64,000 nucleotides of DNA, taken from Sipunculus nudus. Taxonomy: Eukaryota > Annelida > Sipuncula > Golfingiida > Sipunculidae. The notes below the pieces were generated by a model. The model was not told the origin of the DNA. It ran no database searches and saw only the letters and a program-made list of their open reading frames with translations. The position numbers and the translations under genes were made by a program. This document shows positions 1 through 11,200 of this stretch, one piece after another. How positions within the stretch are numbered: position 1 is the stretch's first letter; every line of letters starts with the position of its first letter. Where the stretch lies: assembly GCA_026874595.1 (NCBI GenBank), contig CM049309.1, positions 95,378,723-95,442,722 of the forward strand. Reading direction: 5' to 3'.

Positions 1-3000
1 TGAAAAAAAGGTCAGTGACTGCTGTTAGTGACTAGCTGGGCTAATTAGTTTACCTGAGCACCACAAAACCCTTCTCCCAAGGATCTTGTTTCACACTATG
101 ATGAAAAAAAGGTCAGTGACTGCTGTAAGTGACTAGCTGGGCTAATTAGTTTACCAGAGCACCACAAAACCCTTCCACCAAGGATCTGGTTTCACACTAT
201 GATGAAAAAAGGTCAGTGACTGCTGTAAGTGACTAGCTGGGCTAATTAGTTTAAATGAGCACCACAAAACCCTTCCACCAAGAATATGGTTTCACACTAT
301 GATGAAAAAAGGTCAATGACTGCTGTAAGTGACTAGCTGGGCTAATTAGTTTACCAGAGCACCACAAAACCCTTCCACCAAGAATATGGTTTCACACTAT
401 GATGAAAAAAGGTCAGTGACTGCTGTAAGTGACTAACTGGGCTAATTAGTTTACCAGAGCACAACAAAACACTTCCACCAAGAATCTGGTTTCACACTAT
501 GATGAAAAAAGGTCACTGACTGCTGTAAGTGACTAGCTGGGCTAATTAGTTTACCTGAGCACCACAAAACCCTTCCACCAAGGATCTGGTTTCACACTAT
601 GATGAAAAAAGGTCAGTGACTGCTGTAAGTGACTAGCTGGGCTAATTAGTTTACCTGAGCACCACAAATCCCTTCCACCAAGGATCTGGTTTCACACTAT
701 GATGAAAAAAGGTCAGTGACTGCTGTAAGTGACAAGCTGGGCTAATTTGTTTACCTGAGCACCACAAAACCCTTCCACCAAGGATCTGGTTTCACACTAT
801 GATCAAAAAAGGTCAGTGACTGCTGTAAGTGACTAGCTGGGCTAATTAGTTTACCAGAGCACCACAAAACCCTTCCACCAAGGATCTGGTTTCACACCAT
901 GATGAAAAAAGTCAATGACTGCTGTAAGTGACTAGCTGGGCTAATTAGTTTACCGGAGCACCACAAAACCCTTCCACCAAGGATCTGGTTTCACACTATG
1001 ATGAAAAAAGATCAGTGACTGCTGTAAGTGACAAGCTGGGCTAATTAGTTTACCTGAGCACCACAAAACCCTTCCACCAAGGATCTGGTTTCACACTATG
1101 ATGAAAAAAGGTCAGTGACTGCTGTAAGTGACTAGCTGGGCTAATTAGTTTACCTGAGCACCACAAAACCCTTCCACCAAGGATCTGGTTTCGCACTATG
1201 ATAAAAAAAGGTCAGTGACTGCTGTAAGTGACTAGCTGGGCTAATTAGTTTACCTGAGCACCACAAAACCCTTCCACCAAGGATCTGGTTTCACACTATG
1301 ATGAAAAAAGTCAATGACTGCTGTAAGTGACTAGCTGGGCTAATTAGTTTACCTGAGCACCACAAAACCCTTCCAGCAAGAATATGGTTTCGCACTATGA
1401 TGAAAAAAAGGTCAGTGACTGCTGTAAGTGACAAGCTGGGCTAATTAGTTTACCAGAGCACCACAAAACCCTTCCACCAAAAATCTGGTTTCACACTATG
1501 ATGAAAAAAGTCAATGACTGCTGTAAGTGACTAGCGGGGCTAATTAATTTACCTGAGAACCACAAAACCCTTCCACCTAGGATCTGGTTTCACACTATGA
1601 TGAAAAAAGGTCAGTGACTGCTGTAAGTGACAAGCTGGGCTAATTAGTTTACCTGAGCACCACAAAACCCTTCCACCAAGGATCTGGTTTCACACTATGA
1701 TGAAAAAAGGTCAGTGACTGCTGTAAGTGACTAGCTGGGCTAATTAGTTTACTAGATTACCACAAAACCCTTCCACCAAGGATCTGGTTTCACACTGATG
1801 AAAAAAGTCAATGACTGCTGTAAGTGACAAGCTGGGCTAATTAGTTTACCTGAGCACCACAAAACCCTTCCACCAAGGATCTGGTTTCACACTATGATTA
1901 AAAAAGGTCAGTGGCTGCTTTAAGTGACTAGCTGGGCTAATTAGTTTACCTGAGCACCACGAAACCCTTCCACCAAGGATCTGGTTTCACACTATTATGC
2001 AAAAAGGTCAGTGACTGCTGTAAGTGACTAGCTGGGCTAATTAGTTTACCAGAGCACCACAAAACCCTTCCACCAAGGATCTGGTTTCACACTATGATGA
2101 AAAAAGGTCAGTGACTGCTGTAAGTGACAAGCTGGGCTAATTTGTTTACCTGAGCACCACAAAACCCTTCCACCAAGGATCTGGTTTCACACTATGATCA
2201 AAAAAGGTCAGTGACTGCTGTAAGTGACTAGCTGGGCTAATTAGTTTACCTGAGCACCACAAAACCCTTCCACCAAGGATCTGGTTTCACACTATGATGA
2301 AAAAAGTCAATGACTGCTGTAAGTGACTAGCTGGGCTAATTAGTTTACCGGAGCACCACAAAACCCTTCCACCAAGGATCTGGTTTCACACTATGATGAA
2401 AAAAGATCAGTGACTGCTGTAAGTGACAAGCTGGGCTAATTAGTTTACCTGAGCACCACAAAACCCTTCCACCAAGGATCTGGTTTCACACTATGATGAA
2501 AAAAGGTCAGTGACTGCTGTAAGTGACTAGCTGGGCTAATTAGTTTACCAGAGCACCACAAAACCCTTCCACCAAGGATCTGGTTTCACACTATGATGAA
2601 AAAAGTCAGTGACTGCTGTAAGTGACTAGCTGGGCTAATTAGTTTACCAGAGCACCACAAAACCCTTCCACCAAGGATCTGGTTTCACACTATGATGAAA
2701 AAAGGTCAGTGACTGCTGTAAGTGACTAGCTGGGCTAATTAGTTTACCAGAGCACCACAAAACCCTTCTACCAAGAATATGGTTTCGCACTATGATGAGA
2801 AAAGGTCAGTGACTGCTGTAATTGACTTGGTGGACCAATTAGTTTACCAGAGCACCACAGAACCCTTCCAACATGAAACTGGTTTCGCAGTATGAAGAAA
2901 AAAGTCAGTGACTCCTTAAAGTGACTAGCTGGGCTAATTAGTTTACCAGAGCACCAAAGATCCCTTCCTACAAGAATCTGGTTTGTCGGTATGCTGAAAA

Positions 3001-3525
3001 AAGTCAGTGACTGCTGTGACTGGCTCGGCTAATCAGTTTACCAGAGCACCACAGAACCATTCCACAAAGACTCTGGTTTGTCGGTATGCTGAAAAAAGGT
3101 CAGTGATTGCTGTAAGGGACTAGCTGGGATAATTAGTTTACCAGAGCACTACAGGTCCGTCCCTTGAACCAAGAATCTGGTTTGGCACTGTGATGACAAA
3201 AGGTAAGTGACTGCTGTAAATAACTTGGTGGGCCAATTAGTTGACCTGAGCACCACAGAACCCTTCCAACACGAATCTGGTTTCGCAGTATGAAGAAAAA
3301 AGTCAGTGACTGCTGTAAGTGACTAGCTGAGCTATTTAGTTTACCATAGCACCACAGGTCCCTTCCACCAAGAATCTTGTTTGGCAGTATGATGAAAAAG
3401 TCAGTGACTGCTGTTAGTCACAAGCTGGACTAATTAGTTTACCAGAGCACCACAGCACCCTTCCCGTAAAACTGGTTTCGCAGTATAATGACTGTGACTG
3501 CTGTAAGTGACTTGCTGGGTGCGTA
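1..3525 (+). repeat. ~100 bp minisatellite array, long monomer form
   Basis: About 35 head-to-tail copies of a 99-101 bp monomer. Each copy runs from an A-tract (TGAAAAAAG) through GTCAGTGACTGCTGTAAGTG, GCTGGGCTAATTAGTTTACC, GAGCACCACAAAACCC and TTCCACCAAGGATCTGG to TTTCACACTATGA. Copies from 1 to about 2750 are nearly identical. Copies from about 2760 to 3520 are increasingly diverged and vary in length, the usual pattern at the edge of an array. The array starts before the window. The last recognisable half-unit stops near 3520, where the 5' region of a retrotransposon begins. The same family resumes in the same orientation at 8232. No coding function is suggested. Confidence 0.97.
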
Positions 3526-3938
3526 TGAGCGAAGGTGAGCATTAAATATTTTCCTGGACCTCCAAATGTATAATCTACGAGGAATTATATGTGTTCTAAT
3601 AGTTTTTGGACTTAAGAGAAGCGTTGTGTGAAAGCCTTGTATACCGTGGAAGGTTCTTATTGGACAGCACGTGATATTATATTTAGTGTTTCTCGAAAAA
3701 CGCAAGTTGAAAAATCCTCATCCACAAACTCATTAAATTATCGCTCATCTTTCCGCGCCCTGTAAGGTGACAGATGTTATGTCATATGTGACTTCATTGG
3801 ACTTTGACTTAACGTGACCGCAAGTTCATTCATGCAAGTTCTAATTCTAGGTCAGTTCTGTTTGTTTATGCTGCATGTGGCCGGGCCGTGCTCATAGCCT
3901 TGATTTGAAAAGACTGCTGTACGTTTCCACATAAGACG
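3526..3938 (+). other. non-repeat leader upstream of the retrotransposon ORF1
   Basis: This sequence lies between the decayed last minisatellite unit and the first ORF1 codons. It has no similarity to the monomer and no convincing open frame. By position it is probably the retrotransposon 5' UTR, possibly holding an internal promoter, but no promoter motif is recognisable. A minus-strand open frame over 3439-3705 crosses the array edge and looks like chance. Confidence 0.4.
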
Positions 3939-5376
3939 ATGGATAATTTGTCGGACAATTTAGGCAGTTCAGCAGAAATTATCGCTCGCTCATTTGACCT
4001 GGTCAATCATGACGATAATCTGGGTTTTGAAGATGTTACTGTATATCAAGCCTGTAACCAACAAGAGAGTGCTGAAATTCTCCTTCAGGATATACGTAGT
4101 CTTCCAAAGGAGTTGTTATTAGCAAAACTTGTCAATTATTCAGTTAATAATATTGAATGGCTGGAGTCGCTAAGAAACAGTTTGTTTAGCAGCGCAACTG
4201 AAATTGAAGGTTTTCCGTCAGGAACCTTGATCAAGAGACATCAACCACGTACCCCCTGGATGATCCTCTTATTTTAAAGTTAGCCAAAGACTGTTATATC
4301 TTGGACAGTTTCATCGAAAATGGAGAAACTGAAGATTTAAAGGAGATTTTCAGTCAGAAACCAGGTTACAGGCAGGGTTCGGTTTCTTGCACACCGCAAC
4401 GTCGTTCGACTGTTGACACTGATTCTACTTCTCAACCATTAGTTCCGACTGGGTGTACTGACTGTGCTCATGATAGTGAGTTCGCTTGCATAGGAAGCAA
4501 AAACCATATGCTGTTGTTTACAAACCCGCTGTCTGAACTCCGAATTTTAATAGAAGAGTTGAGAGGTACAGTCGTCAGCAGTGAGGCGATGTTTAGAAAG
4601 TAGTGTTGCATTTTTCAAACAGGAAATAGAGTTAAAGTCTACAGAGTTGTCAAATTTACAGAACAGAAGCAGATCAGAGTTAGAGTCTATCCGGACGGAA
4701 TTAGCTGGTGTGGAAGAGCACTCAAAAGAGAAAGTTGATAGATTAGAGAATGAGCTGGCTCTTGTTCATGAGAAGGTCAAAGATCTAGAATTTAAATTGT
4801 TATCAGCTGATGCGGAATGTGACCGGTTAAGGAGGAAAGTGAAAGACCTAGAAGATGAAACTAGCAATCTTAAAGCCGACGAGAGAAGGATCAAGAATTC
4901 AGAGAAAGATCGGGATAGTGAGATTAAACATGTACAATATAAAGTTCTAATTCACTAACATATATCCGAGGGAAACTGACAGATATCCAATCAAGTCCCA
5001 ACAAAACAAAAAACAATTCCTTGCAAATGTTGTTTTGTCTCATGTACATACATCTCCGAGAATACATGGTTTCGTTCGTACAGGTAAATTTTACCTGGGT
5101 AATATTAGACAAAACACATCGTATCGTGATATTGAACGTTATGTGTGCAGTCGAGGCGTACAGTTAAAACAACTTCAAATGCTGACTAACACAAATCGTG
5201 GAAGAATCGGGGCATTTGTTGAGGTGCATTCGTCCGTTCCAGTGGTAACAAGAGTGCAGTTCTGGCCTGGGGATGTGTATATTCGCAGATGGTTGCCCAG
5301 GAATGATAAAGGGGTACAAGGGACACGAGTGTTTGTTTCAAGGACAAGAACTGGCTCCTATGGTACCTTTACTTAA
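3939..5376 (+). pseudogene. retrotransposon ORF1 remnant with coiled coil
   Basis: The fragments are 3939-4277, about 4258-4603, 4581-4958 and 5035-5376. They join across frameshifts near 4255 and 4590 and a break near 4960. The 4581-4958 part is a clear long coiled coil rich in Glu, Lys, Arg and Leu heptads (for example ENELALVHEKVKDLEFKL), typical of LINE ORF1 trimerisation segments. The last part (5035-5376) has a region ending FWPGDVYIRRW, resembling the C-terminal nucleic-acid-binding region of ORF1 in CR1-like elements (WP-x-x-V-x-x-R pattern). No CCHC knuckle is evident. In an active element the product would bind element RNA. Here it cannot be translated as one protein. Confidence 0.7.
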
Positions 5377-5447
5377 CGAACTGAGCCAACAATACATATT
5401 CTGTTTTTTTTCTCCTGTTTTCGGCCGTTTAAATTACTTCTTTTCTA

Positions 5448-8231
5448 ATGAATATGAAAATTCTCAACATTTCTTGTTTTAACGTGAGAGGCATAATGCC
5501 TTCTGCATTTTATGTCAGTAATTTACTTGAAGATAACAACATCGATATACTTGGTATATCTGAACACTGGCTGTTTGAGGATAATATGTATTTTTTAGGG
5601 TCTCTTCACGAGGATTGTATGTATTACGGTATATCTGATGCTAGTCTTGATCCGTATTGCTCACACCGGAGAGGTAAAGGAGGGGTCGCCTCCTGTGGCG
5701 CAAAAGTTTTGGGGCTGCTGTCAAGCCAATTGTTCGTGATGATCTCGGTGATCTTATTGTTGGTTTGTCACTAACTTTGAAATGCAATACTACATTATAT
5801 CTCTTCAATGCCTATTTACCATGCTCTTCAAGTGATGTTTCCAGCTTTTCTGAACATTTTGATATATTTTTTAATCTTTTTTATGAATAGAGTTCGTCTG
5901 GTACGGTCTTAATGATGGGGGACTTCAATGCTGAAGTCAAGGGCAAATACAATGCGCGCGAGAGTATCCAGACTCCGTTATATGGCTCCTATGTTGAAGA
6001 TTGTTCATGGTGTTATATTTTTTTCAGAACTGCCAATACACGGCCCACGGTGTTCTTATTTGTCTGGATCAAATAAGTCATTAATTGATCATGTACTATT
6101 GCCCACAGAGAAGTTAGATTTTGTACATCTTAGATGATCACGAACTAAATACGTCTGATCATTTACCACTCATTTTTTTTAGATTGATTTTTCTCCAATT
6201 CATTATGGAAAACCAAATTATACAAGGGTTAATTTCCACTGGGAGAGATTTAATAAAGCAAGTTTAAGTCATTTGTACTGTTTTCCCTTGGAGGAAAGGC
6301 TAAGCAGAATTCAAGTGCCTGACAGTAGATCAGCTACGATTGCTGCATTAAGTGGCTATTATGATTATCTCGTAACAGCAATTCTGAAAACCTCGATGTT
6401 AAATATTCCTCAGCGCAGGTTTAATAAACACCTGAAGCCAAATTGGCACTCAGAACTTAAACCATGGCATGATATCATGTTAACAAAACGCAGACTGTGG
6501 ATTGCAGATGGTCGTCCAATGGGGTTGTGCACATAATTCATATGTAGAATCTAAAAAGGCAAAGCGTGCTTTCAGGTGTCAAATGAGACAATATCACGAA
6601 AACAATGAACGAGTATTCTTTGAACAACTTGACTCTGATTCAGAAGTTGATATTTACAGATTCTGGCACAAAGTTGAAAACCGACGTAAACGTCGTAACT
6701 GCATACAGGCAGAGACGCTTTTCTCTGATTCTGCTGTTGTTAGAGATCCCAAGGCAATCGCGGACGGTTGGGCAAGTTATTTTGAAGCTTTGTTTGATCC
6801 TCTGGAATGTCCATATTTCGATGCTAATCATAAAGCTGACACAGAGGAACGGCTCAGCGATTACATAAAAATGTCTCATAAAAATTTTTGTTTTATATTG
6901 GACAATCCAATCACACTTTCGGAAATTTATAAAGAAATCATTTAGTTAGGCAAGGGAAAAGCACCCAGAATAGATAACATCAGTAATGAACATCTAATCT
7001 ATGGCGGGCCCTTGCTGACACAGCACATTACTAATCTGTTCAATTAATATTGTCTGCTGGAATGATTCCTGGTCAGATGAAAAGGGGAATGGTAATTACC
7101 ATACCAAAAAGTGGAAATCGTCCAGGTTCTGATCCAAACAATTATAGAGGGATCACTCTTCTTTCCAGTTTTTATAAACTTCTCGAAAAAGTTATTCTAG
7201 GTAGGATTACAAAAAAAAACTGTCGGTCACTGGCAAGCTATTTCCGGATCCGTTACAATGTGCTTACCAGAAAAACAGTTCATCCATTCATGCATCCTTA
7301 ATAGTTCAGGAGAAAATTTCCCATAATGTTGATGGTGGTTCTCGCTTTTTTATGCTTTATGGACAGTCGAATGGCATTTGACGTGGTGTGGCACGCTGGT
7401 TTGTTTACAAGGTTATATGAATTTGGTATTTCTGGTGCTCTTTGGCGATTATTAAATGATGCGTATTGTGACATGTACAGCGCTGTTTTATTTGAAGGTT
7501 ACATAAGTCACTGGTTTCCTGTTAAACAATCGGTCCGTCAAGGTGGCGTGTTATCTCCTTCATTTTCCTAATATTCATTGATCCACTGCACAGAGATCTG
7601 CGTAATTCTAAATTAGGGACCCACTTGGGAACCATATACACTGGATTTCCTGTGCAAGCTGATGATATTTGCTTATTGTCACCATCTCGAGCAGGATTGC
7701 AAAAAATGATTGATTTGAGTTGGGACCTCAGCTGTGCATGGAGATTTAATTTTAACCCATTGAAAACAGTTGTAGTTGTTTTTGGTGAAAATGACCGGAC
7801 TCACATAAAAAATGTTAAGCTTAGTAGTTTTAGGCTGGGTTATCACGAACTTGAAGAGAAGCGCGAAGTTAAACATTTAGGTATTTATTACATGGAGGCC
7901 AAAAAATTAATGGACGAATTGAAGAAGCGTGCAGGGGTGGCAGAGGTTCTTTTTTAGGACTTCTAGGAGTGGGTGTCCGGCCAAAGGGCCTAAATCCCTA
8001 AACTGGCTCTCGTCTTTATAAATCTATTGTTTGTAAGGCATTGTACGGTTGTGAATTATGGAATAGATTGACTGTCTCTGAACTTGCTAGTCTTGAGAGA
8101 ATGCAGAGATTCTGTGTTAAAATTATGCAAGGTATCTTCATCGGCAAACCAGATCGGATATGGATTTGTCTATGTTGGGAATTCCTCGTGTTTGTGCATT
8201 TATCAAAAAGGCTAAATTGACTTTGCTAAGG
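5448..8231 (+). pseudogene. retrotransposon ORF2 remnant: APE endonuclease plus reverse transcriptase
   Basis: The endonuclease starts at 5448 and shows NVRG, the catalytic-glutamate motif ISEHW, GKGGVA (then a frameshift near 5690), GDFNAE at 5918-5935 and the DH pair of SLIDHVLLP at 6087-6092. A linker follows (6273-6945). LGKGKAP begins at 6946, just after an in-frame TAG. Reverse transcriptase motifs come in order: IPKSGNRPG and YRGITLLSSFYKLLEKVI (about 7100-7200), DSRMAFD (7362-7382, equivalent to the first catalytic Asp), QGGVLSP (about 7540), QADD (7655-7666, the catalytic DD) and KHLGI (about 7873). The C-terminal LYGCELW (8041) and MLGIPR (about 8168) lie in different frames. At least six frame changes or stops are present. 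Confidence 0.88.
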
Positions 8232-11200
8232 AAAAAAGTCAGTGATGGCTCTATGCGACTAGCTGGGCTAGTTAGTCTACCAGAGCACCAAAGCAACCTT
8301 CCACCAAGAATCTGTATGTGACTACCTTGGCTAGTTAGTTTACCAGAGCACCAAAGCAACCTTCCACCAAGAATCTGTATGTAACTAGCTGGGCTAGTTA
8401 GTTTACCAGAGCACCAAAGCAACCTTCCACCAAGAATCTGTATGTGACTAGCTGGGCTAGTTGGTTTACCAGAGCACCACAGCACCCTTCTACCAAGAAT
8501 CTGGTTTCGCAGTATGATGAAATAAGTCAGTGACTGTTGTAAGTGACTAGCTGGGCTAATTAGTTTACCACAGCACCCTTCTACCAAGAATCTGATTTCG
8601 CAGTACGTTGAAAAAAGTCAGTGACTGCCGTATGTGACTAGCTGGGCTAGTAAGTTTCCAGGCGCACAGCACCCTTCCTCCAAGAATCTGTATGTGACAA
8701 CTGGGCTAGTTAGTTCACCAGAGCACCGAAGCAACCTTCCACCAAATATCTGTATGTGACTAACCGGGCTAGTTAGTTTACCAGAGCAACACAGAAACCT
8801 TCAACCAATAATCTGGTTTGGCAGTATGATGAAAAAAATTCAGTGACTGCTGTAAGTGATAAGCTGGACTAATTAGTTTACCGGAGCACCACAGATCCCT
8901 TCCACCAAGAATCTGAATATGACTAACTGGGCTAGTTAGTTTACCAGAGCACCACAGCACACTTCCCCCAAGAATCTGGTTTCCGCAGTATGATGAAAAA
9001 AGTCAGTGACTGCTGTATGTGACTAGCTGGGCTAGTAAGTTTGCTAGACCACCACGCAACCTTCCAACAAGAATCCATATATGACTTGCTGGGCTAGTTA
9101 GTTTACCAGAGCACCCCAGCACCCTTCTACCACGAATCTGGTTTCGCAGTATGATGAAAAAAGTTAGTTTACCAGAGCACCACAGAACCCTTCCACCAAG
9201 AATCTGTATTTGCCCAGCTCGGCTATTTAGTTTACCTGAGAAACACAACACTCACCAAGAATCTGTATGTGAGTAGCTGGACTAGATAGTTTACTTGAGT
9301 ACCAAAGATCCCTTCCACCAAGAATCTTGTTTCGCAGTATGATGAAATAAGTCAGTCACAGCTGTAAGTGACTAGCTGGGCTAAATAATTTACCACAGCA
9401 CCCTTCCACGAAGAATCTGGTTCTGCGGTAAGAATAAAATCGTCAGTGACTGCTGTATGTGACTAGCTGGGCTAGTAAGTTTCCCAGAGCACTAAAGCAC
9501 CCTTCCACCAAGAATCTGTATATGATTTGCTGGGCTAGTTAGTTTACCGGAGCACCACACAATTCTTCCACCAAGAATCTAGTTTCTTAGTATGATAAAA
9601 AAAAAGTTAGTGATTGCTGTAAGTGGCTAACTGGGCTAGTTAGTTTACCAGAGCACCACAGCACCCTTCCACCAAGAATCTGTATGTGACTAGCTTGGCT
9701 AGTTAGTCTACCAGAGCACCAAAGCAACCTTCCACCAAGAATCTGTATGTGACTAGCTGGGCTAGTTAGTTTACTAGAGCACCACAGAACCTTGCCACCA
9801 TGAATATGGTTTCGCAGTATGAAGAAAAAAAGTCAGTGATGGCTGTATGCGACTAGCTGGGCTAGTTAGTCTACCAGAGCACCAACGCAACCTTCCACCA
9901 AGAATCTGTATGTGACTAGCTGGACTAGATAGTTTACCAGAGCACTAAAGCAACCTTCCACCAAGAATCTGTATGTGACTAGCTGGGCTAGTTAGTTTAC
10001 CAGAGCATCAAAGCAACCTTCCACCAAGAATCTGTAAAAGACTAGCTGGGCTAGTTAGTTTACTAGTTCACCACAGAACCTTTCCACCATGAATATGGTT
10101 TCGCAGTATGAAGAAAACAAGTAAGTGATGGCTGTATGCGACTAGCTGGGCTAGTTAGTCTACCAGAGCACCAAAGCAACCTTCCACCAAGAATCTGTAT
10201 GTGACTACCTGGGCTAGTTAGTTTACCAAAGCACCAAAGCAACCTTCCACCAAGAATCTGTATGTGACTAGCTGGGCTAGTTAGTTTACTAGAGTACCAG
10301 AGAAACTTTCCACCATGAATATGGTTTCGCAGTATGAAGAAAAAAAGTCAGTGATGGCTGTATGCGACTAGCTGGGCTAGTTAGTTAACCAGAGCACCAC
10401 AGCAACCTTCCACCAAGAATCTGTATGTGACTAGCTGGGCTAGTTAGTTTAACAGAGCACCAAAGCAACCTTCCACCAAGAATCTGTATGTGACTAGCTG
10501 GGCTAGTTAGTTTAACAGAGCACCAAAGCAACCTTCCACCAAGAATCTGTATGTGACTAGCTGGGCTAGTTAGTTTACCAGAGCACCAAAGCAACATTCA
10601 ACCAAGAATCTGTATTTGACTAACTGGGCTAGTTAGTTTACCAGAGCACCAAAGCAACCTTCCACCAAGATTCTGTATGTGACTCGCTGGGCTAGTTAGT
10701 TTACTAAAGCAAAACAGAACCTTTCAACCATGAATATGGTTTCGCAATATGAAGAAAAAAGTCAGTGATGGCTGTGTGCGAATAGCTGGGCTAGTTAGTT
10801 TACCAGGGCAGCACAGCACCCTTCCACCAAGAATCTGTATGTGAATAGCTGGGCTAGTTATTTTACCAGAGCACCAAAGCAACCTTTCACCAAGAATCTG
10901 TATGTGAATAGCTGGGCTAGTTAGTTTACCAGAGCACCAAAGCAACCTTCCACCAAGAATCTGTATATGACTTGCTGGGCTAGTTAGTTTACCAGAGCAC
11001 CACAGCACACTTCCCCCAAGAATCTGGTTTCGCAGTATGATGAAAAAAGTCAGTGACTGCTGTATGTGACTATCTGGGCTAGTAAGTTTGCTAGACCACC
11101 ACAGCACCCTCCCAACAAGAATCCGTATATGACTTGCCGAGCTAGTTAGTTTACCAGAGCACCCCAGCACCCTTCTACCATGAATCTGGTTTCGCAGTAT

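Larger units (their letters stand above)
3526..8231 (+). mobile_element. degenerate non-LTR retrotransposon (CR1/Jockey-like), 3' truncated
   Basis: A two-ORF LINE-type element is visible as collinear fragments in shifting frames. ORF1 (3939-5376) has a coiled coil. ORF2 (5448-8231) has an APE-type endonuclease followed by reverse transcriptase and the start of the C-terminal region. Many frameshifts and stops make it inactive. The right end is abrupt: ORF2-like sequence (LGIPRVCAFIKKAKL, 8174 onward) runs straight into a minisatellite monomer at about 8232, with no 3' UTR or tail. No target-site duplication was found. Clade assignment rests on general motif style (APE endonuclease, no RNase H seen) and is tentative. 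Confidence 0.85.
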
